DNA from: Bernardetia sp963719525 | GTDB taxonomy: Bacteria; Bacteroidota; Bacteroidia; Cytophagales; Bernardetiaceae | Direction of reading: 5' to 3' | DNA length: 64,000 nt | Assembly (NCBI GenBank): GCA_963719525.1 | Contig: CAVRCG010000004.1 | Coordinates: 2,666,001 to 2,730,000 of the forward strand | Shown here: positions 34,803 through 42,900 of the stretch, piece after piece | Layout: every line of letters begins with the position of its first letter | How positions within the stretch are numbered: position 1 is the first letter of the stretch | Notes under the pieces: generated by a model | What the model was told of the DNA's origin: nothing | Databases searched by the model: none | What the model saw: only the letters and a program-made list of their open reading frames with translations | Made by a program: the position numbers and the translations under genes

Positions 34803-36052
34803 CTAGCTTTGTTTTATCTCCTCTACCTCTTGTTTGACTAATTTCTTAACGGTCAGACCTTGTACCAAAATAGAAAATACAACGACAACATAGGTAATCG
34901 TTACAAACAAATCTCGTCCCATATCTGGCGTAAGTGAAAGAGCAAGAGCTACCGAAATACCACCTCGCAGACCTCCCCAAGTAAGAATCAAAATTGTATT
35001 TGGAATAAAATCTCGTTTTAATTTCATAAACGAAATAGGCAAACCAACCGAAATAAGACGAGAAGTAAGAGCCACTACAATTGCAATCGCACCAGCAATC
35101 AAATACTTTCCATCAAAAGTAAGAATCAAAACTTCCAATCCTATTAAAACAAACAAAACGGCGTTCAAAACCTCGTCTATAAGCTCCCAAAATTTATCTA
35201 CATAATCTCTCGTTCTGTCCGACATAGCAAACTCTCGTCCTTTTGCGCTCATTACAAGACCAGCCACCACAACAGCCAGAGGACCGAAGTGTGCAAATAG
35301 GCAGCTAAAGCATATCCACCCATAACAGTCGCCAGAGAAATCAAAACTTCCACTACATAATTATCAATCGAATACATGAGTTTGTAACAAATCCAACCGA
35401 TAGCAAGACCAAAAATAACTCCTCCAATTGCTTCAATAGCAAAAAGTTGAACAATATCTAGAGCAGTAGTATTTTCTACACCTTGACTAGCCATTTTGAA
35501 AAGTGTAAGAAAAACAACAACAGCCACACCATCATTAAAAAGTGATTCTCCAGCAATCTTGACTTCTAAATTTTTGGGAACTTTTGCACTCTTCAAAATT
35601 GATAAAACTGCAATTGGGTCAGTAGGAGAAATCAAAGAACCAAAAAGCAAGCAATAAATATAATCCATTCCAAGTCCTAACCAACCCAAAATATAATACA
35701 TTGCCGTTCCTATCATGAAGGTAGAAGCCGTAACTCCTATGGTAGCAAAAAATATAATCGGTGTTCGTTCCTTTGCAAGTGTGGGCGTATCTACGTGAAG
35801 CGCACCAGCAAAAAGCAAAAAACTAAGCATTACTTCCATCAATACTTTAGAAAAATCTACACTTCCGACTAGTGCTTGAGCTTGGTCTATAACGGCCACA
35901 TTAAACTGACCTACTATGACAATACCCAAAGAAGCCAGAAGCGCAATCAACATCAAACCAATTGTAGTGGGAAGTTTTAAATAACGATGATTGATATACG
36001 CAAAAATAGCAGAGAGAACAATCAGAACAGTAAAGGCGTGGAATAAATCCAT
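34803..36052 (-). pseudogene. Na+/H+ antiporter, NhaP/CPA1 type, frameshifted
   Basis: A cation:proton antiporter of about 416 residues in two overlapping frames. The 5' part has about eight helices with L-I-S-P-T-D-P-I-A-V-L-S and the ion-binding G-E-S-L-F-N-D-G-V-A-V-V-V. It runs out of frame after A-A-Y-L-H-T-S. The other frame continues G-P-L-A-V-V-V-A-G-L-V-M-S, then L-I-G-L-E-V-L-I-L, and the conserved W-G-G-L-R-G-G-I-S-V-A-L-A-L-S. The shift is near 35284-35286, where one more G on the coding strand (GGG for GG) restores T-S-G-P-L-A-V-V. Sodium/proton exchange would suit a marine bacterium. Either a real loss or a one-base error. Confidence 0.85.
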
Positions 36053-36261
36053 AGAAATAAATTTAGAAGTATGAAGTTAGATTTTAGAAGTAAATTCAAA
36101 CAAGGAATTTGTAGGGAAAAGGCGTGCCTTTCCTAATGTAGTATTTTCTTATTTTAAAAAAATAGAATTGACTTTGAACTAAATAGTTTTTATGTTACTA
36201 TTGTTTATAAAATCGAAATTAGACAATCTAGCTTGATAAATCAATTCAATTATAATAAAAA

Positions 36262-37161
36262 ATGAAAATTAATTATTCCATAAACAATCAAAATTACTCA
36301 GCCGATTTATCCAAACCCTTAGATATTTCGATTCCACTACAAGAAGGCAGTAAAAATGGAACTAAAAAATTAAACCCAAATTGTTATTATGCTGAAGAAC
36401 CAGTTTTTGAAACGATTCGTTTTGGAGAAAATTTTGTCGGAAATGTAGCAGAAGGAGGAGCGTGTAATTATCAAAGAATTACTATTACACCTCACGGAAA
36501 CGGCACACATACAGAGTGTTACGGACATCTAAACAATCAAGAAAAAAATGAAGTAACGATTAATCAATCTTTAAAAACGTTTTGGTTTGTGGCTCGTCTG
36601 ATTACTTTGAAACCTACCAAAATCACGCAAGAACATGTAGAAGATAATGATTTTGATAAATTTAGTGAGCTAAAAGAAATAGCAGAAGTTGGAGATAATG
36701 TAATTTTGAAAAAAAATATTGAGAAAGTTATTGAGAAAGAAAATAATAATTCTATTCCTTACGAAGCATTGATTATTCGTACATTACCAAATCTTGAAAA
36801 TAAAAAAACTAGGCAATATTCTGGCACAAACCCTCCTTATTTAGAACCGAGTGTAGGAAAATATTTAGCTCAAAAAAATATTAATCATTTGCTTTTAGAT
36901 TTGCCTTCGGTGGATAGAGAATCTGATAAAGGAAAGTTATCGGTACATAAAGGTTTTTGGAATATTGTTACTAACACTAATGAAAATTTAGATAAAAATA
37001 GCAAGAACGATTTTTCACAAGTAAGAGCAAACGCTACCATTACAGAACTTATTTTTGTAGATAATAAAATAAAAGACGGATTGTATTTATTAAACCTTCA
37101 AATTCCATCTTTAGAAATAGATGCAGCTCCTTCAAAACCTGTTTTATACGAAATTCTGTAG
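36262..37161 (+). CDS. Cyclase-family (kynurenine formamidase-like) metal hydrolase
   Basis: A 299-residue protein of the cyclase/KynB-like superfamily, metal-dependent amidohydrolases that open or close N-formyl and lactam substrates. The metal-site pattern is H-G-N-G-T-H-T-E-C-Y-G-H near residue 80. Later come A-L-I-I-R-T-L-P-N, N-P-P-Y-L-E-P-S and L-L-L-D-L-P-S-V-D-R-E-S, then L-S-V-H-K-G-F-W-N, the usual downstream sequence. The length is slightly above the 210-260 typical of KynB and no tryptophan-pathway gene is nearby, so the substrate is uncertain. The 13-unit hairpin array begins 10 bases after its stop. Confidence 0.85.
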   Translation: MKINYSINNQNYSADLSKPLDISIPLQEGSKNGTKKLNPNCYYAEEPVFETIRFGENFVGNVAEGGACNYQRITITPHGNGTHTECYGHLNNQEKNEVTINQSLKTFWFVARLITLKPTKITQEHVEDNDFDKFSELKEIAEVGDNVILKKNIEKVIEKENNNSIPYEALIIRTLPNLENKKTRQYSGTNPPYLEPSVGKYLAQKNINHLLLDLPSVDRESDKGKLSVHKGFWNIVTNTNENLDKNSKNDFSQVRANATITELIFVDNKIKDGLYLLNLQIPSLEIDAAPSKPVLYEIL

Positions 37162-37170
37162 CTCACTCAT

Positions 37171-37690
37171 TCTGTAGCTCACACTTTAGTGTGAGAAGCA
37201 TTTCGTAGTTTCTGTAGCTCACACTTTAGTGTGAGAAGCATTTCGTAGTTTCTGTAGCTTACACTTTAGTGTGAGAAGCATTTCGTAGTTTCTGTAGCTT
37301 ACACTTTAGTGTGAGAAGCATTTCGTAATTTCTGTAGCTTACACTTTAGTGTGAGAAGCATTTCGTAATTTCTGTAGCTTACACTTTAGTGTGAGAAGCA
37401 TTTCGTAATTTCTGTAGCTTACACTTTAGTGTGAGAAGCATTTCGTAATTTCTGTAGCTTACACTTTAGTGTGAGAAGCATTTCGTAATTTCTGTAGCTC
37501 ACACTTTAGTGTGAGAAGCATTTCGTAATTTCTGTAGCTTACACTTTAGTGTGAGAAGCATTTCGTAGTTTCTGTAGCTCACACTTTAGTGTGAGAAGCA
37601 TTTCGTAGTTTCTGTAGCTTACACTTTAGTGTGAGAAGCATTTCGTAGTTTCTGTAGCTCACACTTTAGTGTGAGAAGCATTTCGTAGTT
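37171..37690. repeat. Tandem array: 13 units of 40 bp, each with a hairpin
   Basis: Thirteen head-to-tail units of exactly 40 bases. Each contains GTAGCT(C/T)ACAC-TTTA-GTGTGAGAAGC, a hairpin with GTAG at the foot. Only two positions vary between units: base 10 (C or T) and base 38 (G or A). The base 38 states form blocks (units 1-3 G, 4-9 A, 10-13 G), which points to recent copy-by-copy expansion. There are no spacers, so it is not a CRISPR array. It lies between a cyclase-family gene and an aminotransferase gene; a transcript would hold thirteen stem-loops. Confidence 0.95.
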
Positions 37691-37735
37691 TTGTATTCTA
37701 TTCATAATTTTTAATTCGTAATTTCTAATTGATAC

Positions 37736-39019
37736 ATGCTTTCATCTCGCCAACTTTTCCTAAATCATGTCGCTCAAACATCGCCTTTTCCTCTTGCTCT
37801 GGAGGTTCATCATGCAAAAGGAATTTATATGTTTGGCAGCAAAAACAAAAAATGGATTGATATTATTTCAGGAATTGGAGTGAGTAATGTAGGTCATCGC
37901 CACCCAAAAGTGGTAAAAGCAATCCAGAAACAACTTCGAAAATATATGCACTTAATGGTCTATGGAGAATTTGTCCAAACGCCACAAGTTCAGCTCGCTA
38001 CGGCTCTTTCAAAAACATTTAGAACTACTTTAGGACAAGATTTTCTAATAGATAAACATGAGGAAAGTAATAATGATAATTCTACTATAACAAATCACGA
38101 AAATATCCCTCAAAATGCAGTCTATTTTGTAAACTCTGGAAGTGAAGCTGTTGAGGGAGCAATAAAACTAGCCAAACGATTTACTGGCAGAACTCAATTA
38201 ATCGGTTGCCATGATGCGTATCACGGTTCTACTCATGCAGCACTTTCACTAGGAACAAGCAAAGAATGGAAAGAACCGTTTTTACCTTTACTTCCCAACA
38301 TAGACCATATTTGTTTTGATAGTGAGCCTTGTCTTTCCAAAATTACAGAAAAAACGGCAGCCGTAATCATCGAAACCGTTCAAGGAGAAGCAGGAGTCAG
38401 AATCCCTAAAAAATCTTATTTACAAGCATTACGAAAAAAATGCACAGAAACAGGAACACTTTTAATTCTTGATGAAATTCAATGTGGTTTTGGCAGGACA
38501 GGCAAACTTTGGGCGTTCGAACATTTTGATATTCTTCCTGATATTGTCGTAGCTGCAAAAGGAATGGGTGGAGGAATGCCGATTGGTGCTTTTATGGCTT
38601 CTCAAAAGATGATGGCGTGTCTTTCTGATAATCCAATTTTGGGACATATTTCTACTTTTGGAGGACATCCAATTAGTTGTGTGGCTTCTTTAGCGACTTT
38701 AAAAGTAATTCAAGAAGAGAATTTATTAGATTCTGTGGAGGAAAAACACAATTTATTTAAAGAATTATTAAATCCTGAAACCAACAAATCTATAAAAGAA
38801 TTTCGTGGAATAGGTCTGATGTTAGCCGTTCGGTTTGAGAGTTTTGAGTTTCTGCAAACCGTAATTGCTCATTGCTTGCAACTTGGATTACTTTCTGATT
38901 GGTTTTTGTATTGTGATGATTCAATGCGAATTGCTCCTCCTCTTATCATTACAAAAAAAGAAATAAAAAAGGCTTGTGGGATTATTTTGGAGGCTATTCG
39001 ATTGACGGAAGGGGAGTGA
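37736..39019 (+). CDS. Class III PLP-dependent aminotransferase
   Basis: A 427-residue fold-type I aminotransferase of the acetylornithine/ornithine/4-aminobutyrate group. It shows V-N-S-G-S-E-A-V-E-G-A-I-K-L-A-K near residue 130, H-D-A-Y-H-G-S-T-H, and the PLP-phosphate and ring contacts L-I-L-D-E-I-Q-C-G-F-G-R-T-G. The Schiff-base lysine is in V-A-A-K-G-M-G-G-G-M-P-I-G. A short insert (about residues 103-122, Asn/Glu rich) is unusual. Which amino acid it uses cannot be told. It starts 46 bases after the tandem hairpin array, whose copy number could affect its expression. It ends in TGA. Confidence 0.9.
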   Translation: MLSSRQLFLNHVAQTSPFPLALEVHHAKGIYMFGSKNKKWIDIISGIGVSNVGHRHPKVVKAIQKQLRKYMHLMVYGEFVQTPQVQLATALSKTFRTTLGQDFLIDKHEESNNDNSTITNHENIPQNAVYFVNSGSEAVEGAIKLAKRFTGRTQLIGCHDAYHGSTHAALSLGTSKEWKEPFLPLLPNIDHICFDSEPCLSKITEKTAAVIIETVQGEAGVRIPKKSYLQALRKKCTETGTLLILDEIQCGFGRTGKLWAFEHFDILPDIVVAAKGMGGGMPIGAFMASQKMMACLSDNPILGHISTFGGHPISCVASLATLKVIQEENLLDSVEEKHNLFKELLNPETNKSIKEFRGIGLMLAVRFESFEFLQTVIAHCLQLGLLSDWFLYCDDSMRIAPPLIITKKEIKKACGIILEAIRLTEGE

Positions 39020-39030
39020 AATATGATGTC

Positions 39031-39053
39031 GCTCGTAGGGATACGAGCAACGG
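39031..39053. repeat. Hairpin repeat, GCTCGTA family (inverted copy)
   Basis: GCTCGTA-GGGA-TACGAGC followed by AACGG. It is identical, in inverse orientation, to the hairpin at 397-419 beside the efflux operon. It lies 11 bases after the aminotransferase stop. Confidence 0.7.
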
Positions 39054-39193
39054 TAGAATTAATGAAAAATACTGTAATTGATTAGCAAGTGATTTATATG
39101 ATTAATTACAGGATAGTACAATTCATAAAAAAAGACTTTCAAAATCATTCTAAAAGCCTTTTAATTGCATTTTCACTAAAAACTAATCACTAT

Positions 39194-39520
39194 TTAATCT
39201 ACTTCTGCCGAAATTCCACGATCACAAATTGCGTTACGCATCGGAACAAGGTCGTTCCAAGAACCTTCTTTTACCGAACATTTTCCTTTAAAATGGATAA
39301 TCCAAGTACATTGCTCGGCTTGTGGTTCTGAATGTTCGCAAACAGAAACTAATGTGTCGATAACGTGGTCAAAGGTATTTACTTCATCATTAAAAACTAT
39401 CAAACGATGACCTTCTTCTGTTTTGGTATCTACTTCTTCTAAAACTTCGGTTTCTGTATGAGAATAAAAATTTGTAGAAACTGAAACAGGAAATTTAGAA
39501 GAATTTGAGAATTGATTCAT
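39194..39520 (-). CDS. clpS: ATP-dependent Clp protease adaptor ClpS
   Basis: ClpS binds proteins with destabilising N-terminal residues and hands them to ClpAP/ClpCP for degradation. The 108-residue product has an unstructured N-terminal 30-40 residues and then the ClpS core H-R-L-I-V-F-N-D-E-V-N-T-F-D-H-V-I (the N-degron pocket includes the N-D-E/D region). It continues C-E-H-S-E-P-Q-A-E-Q and ends in G-I-S-A-E-V-D. A minus-strand TAnnTTTG match (39614-39607) lies about 90 bases upstream and may be the promoter, though a good -33 is not visible. Single gene. Confidence 0.93.
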   Translation of the reverse strand: MNQFSNSSKFPVSVSTNFYSHTETEVLEEVDTKTEEGHRLIVFNDEVNTFDHVIDTLVSVCEHSEPQAEQCTWIIHFKGKCSVKEGSWNDLVPMRNAICDRGISAEVD

Positions 39521-39565
39521 AATTGAAATAATAATATTGATATAAAACTTAAAATGAAATAACTT

Positions 39566-39591
39566 GCCGTTGTTGGTGTCCTTACCAACGA
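39566..39591. repeat. Hairpin repeat, GTTGGTGT family
   Basis: GCCGTTGTTGGTGTCC-TTACCAACGAC. The GTTGGT/ACCAAC stem is shared with copies at 48630-48666, 48730-48766, 50850-50876, 60968-60996 and 62571-62595. It is upstream of clpS and may be part of its untranslated leader. Confidence 0.6.
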
Positions 39592-39714
39592 CTTTTTTAC
39601 CAGTTACAAAAATACGATTTTATCAAAAAAATAACTAAACTTTTAAAGAAATAGTTTAACAATGCAAGATTTTTCTGAATTTTCTTTATTCCCTTATCGG
39701 ATACGTAGCATAAA

Positions 39715-39745
39715 AAAAAGCCTTTACAATTTGTAAAGGCTTTTT
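39715..39745. terminator. Strong terminator-like hairpin
   Basis: AAAAAGCCTTTACAA pairs perfectly with TTGTAAAGGCTTTTT around a single base. It is in the 430-base gap between clpS and the giant repeat gene, both minus strand, so it probably ends the upstream clpS-side read-through or an unseen plus-strand transcript. Confidence 0.7.
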
Positions 39746-39830
39746 GTATTATGTAGCACATTGCTCAGAATGCGAATACTTATTTTGAATAATTGCTGCG
39801 TAGTAAAATTATGTTTCATACTAGAAAATC

Positions 39831-39855
39831 AATTTGATAAATCAAATCGCTACGT
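39831..39855. repeat. Hairpin repeat, TTTGATAAATCAAA family
   Basis: AATTTGATAAATCAAATC followed by GCTACGT. On the minus strand it reads GTAG-CGATTTGAT-TT-ATCAAATT. Nearly the same as 6501-6524, located just after the giant delta-60 gene. Confidence 0.65.
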
Positions 39856-39951
39856 TTAAATGGCATAGAAATTTGTTTTATCAAGCCAAAAAACATCAAA
39901 CACACTTCGAAAAACAGCGAAGCTAATTTTACTACACTATCAATAATTATT

Positions 39952-42900
39952 TTATTGAATAATCAATTGTTTAGTATAAACTTTTCCTTCCGAAACAATC
40001 TGAACTACATAAACTCCTGCACTTATTTTTGGTAGATTAATAGAAAGTGTTTTTTCGTTCATAGAAATTTCTTTGCTATAAATCATTCTACCTAATCCAT
40101 CAACTAAAGTAAGTCTAGTTTTTTGATTTGTAGTTTCTGCAAATTCTACTTTAAACGAACCAGTATTCGGATTTGGGTAAATATTGAAAACGGTTGCAGA
40201 TTCTTCTTCAATTCCTGTAAAAACTTCAAAAGTAAATGTTTTTTCAGCCGTTTCAAACTCACAACCAGAAGCATAAACTACTTTTGCTTTGTAATTTCCT
40301 GTTTCTGTTGGAGTAATTGTTCTTTGATTATTCAAAGCAGAAACTTCATTTCCATCTTTAAACCAAATTACAGAAACAATAGAATCTTGAGAAGCAACAG
40401 TTATTGTTTTGTCTTTTCCTTCTACTTTATTTACTGTAATAGTTGAAGTTGCTGCTTGTGATTGAGTAATTTCTACTTCGCTTGTTGTTACTCTACAACC
40501 TTCTGGCGTTGTGATTTCTACTTTATAGCTTCCGATTTCAGAAGTAGAAAGACTTGCAGAAGTGTTTGAAATTACTACATCGTTTCTAAACCATTTGTAA
40601 GTAAAACCTGTACCAGTTGTAGCAGAAAGAACAGATTGAGCATTTTCACAAATTGCTGTTTTGTCTGCTGTGAGTGAAACATTTGTTGGTGCAGTCGTAA
40701 TCGTAACAACTACATTTACACTATCTGCACAAGACGGCTGACTTGCTTTCAAGGTATAAGTTCCAGATTCTGAAACAGAAAGTGATGTTCCGTTTCCTAC
40801 ATTTGTTCCGTTTAGAATCCACGTATAAGTTACATTTGCGCTTGTATCTTGTGCATTGAGAGTTCCGTTTCCACAAAAAGAAACAGAATTTCCTTGCTGT
40901 ATTCTCGCTGTTGGAGCATCTACAAAACGTGTCGTAGTAAATGCAGATTCAGAAGAACAACCATTTTTTATTACTCGTACTTTGTAACGAGCTTCAAAAG
41001 TTGTGTTTAATGTTCTTTCAGTTCCTACTTGAATATTTTCTCTAAACCACGTATAAGTTGCGCCCTCTACATTTTGAGCAGATAAAGTAAATTCGGTTGC
41101 ACAACTTTCAAGTAAAGTTCCTTGTTCGATAGTGGCACTAAATACTTCTTTGATTGGAACAACTGCTCTTAATCTTTTACTTTCTTGTCCATTAATGACA
41201 ACAGAAATATAAAATGTTGTGCTATCAGTTAAAACTGGTGTTTCAATACTTGCATTATTTGTTTCGAAAAGTGGAGCTGTAGAAGTGTTTGAGGAATAAA
41301 CTCTATACGTTGCACCAGCACTTTGTACATTTATTCTACCTCTTTCGCCTCTACATGCTGCAACAACAGAAAGTAAAATTGGAGTAGATGGAAGTGTACG
41401 AACTTGAACTAGACCAGAAGTAGCAACACTATTTCCACAAATTGCTTTTATAGAATAATTGTACTGTGTATTTGCGATTAATGTTGAATCTAGATAAGAT
41501 AAATTAGAAGCTGGAATAGTAGCAAGTCGCTGTCCATTTCTCAATACTTCATAGGTAACTGCATTTGTATTTGCTGGTGTTGTCCATAGCAATTTTACTC
41601 TAGTAGAACTAATGATTTCAGTTCTTAGATTAGTTGGCAATGTACAAGTTGCAACTGTAGGATTTGGATTCGGTGGAGTACACAAAGGCAATGTATTTAC
41701 AATTGTATTTTTAACTGTATTTGTAATAATCGGAGCGTTTGTATCAAAATAAATAAACGAACGATTGCTTATTCTTGATGTATCGGTGTGATTTGCAATT
41801 TCGCTCAACTCAAAAATAACATAGCCTTGACTTAATTCTGGACTTGTCGTGCTATCTGGAAGATTAATATTATCAAAAACAAAATTAATCACATTATTAT
41901 TTGCTGTTGTATCAACAACCATCGGATGACTTGTACCAACAACTCGCAAAGAACGACGATTTAATTTATTACTCAACGAATCTGCAATTCTGACACGCAG
42001 AGCAGGAGCATTTCCTGTATTTTGGAAACGAATTGTATAAGTAAGAGGCAAATCTGAACGTTTGGTAAATTTATCATCACAAATTCCTTGTGGATAGACT
42101 TGTTTGTCGTTAGGGTCGTAAGAGTTTACAACTGGAAAACAGTATTGTTTTAAGTTATTCAAACGATTAAGGTCATTCACTTCAGGAGTAATATGCCCTG
42201 TAAAACAAACTTCATCGCCTATGTTTAAGCTAATATCTGGTGTTACTCGTATTCTTGTTACAAAATTTCTATCAAAGCTTAAATCTGTAACATCCCAAAA
42301 CAAATCATTTCCTACAATTCTATTTGGTGTGATAGAAGAAGAAATATAAGTGACATCATTAGAAAGGGTAACTTTAAGTTCTCCAGATTTTGGAGCGCAA
42401 GAATAATTATTTACAAAAACATTAATGTTTGAAGCTATTGCAGGACGGAAAGTGTTTGCAATTATATTTACATTAAAATCAAAATTTGTAGCCGAAGGAA
42501 TAATTATTACAGGTTGAATAACCGTATTTCCTGATTGGTCTGTAATTCGTAATTCAAGATTTGTTCCTATTGCGTTTCCACAATCGAATGATTTAGTTTC
42601 TAACCCAGTATCATTGAATACTACATTTATGTTTACCGAATCTGTACAATTATCACTTAAAGAAGTAATAAAATCTCTAACCGAAATAGTAGCTTGATTT
42701 GAAGCATTAAAAAGTACTGGAAGTGATCTAATTGTAGCTACTGGGCGAATTGTATCTCTTACATGAATACGAGTAGCAGAAGTTTCTGTGTCGCCATTAT
42801 TATCTGCAACTCTCAAAACTACATTCTGAACTATATTTGTATCAGCACAAGAGAAAGAACGAGTAGCCAAACCTGTATCATCAAATAGATAAGAATCAAT

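Noticed and set aside
37171..37690. CRISPR array
   Set aside because: Units are exactly 40 bases head to tail with no spacers, and no cas genes are in the window.
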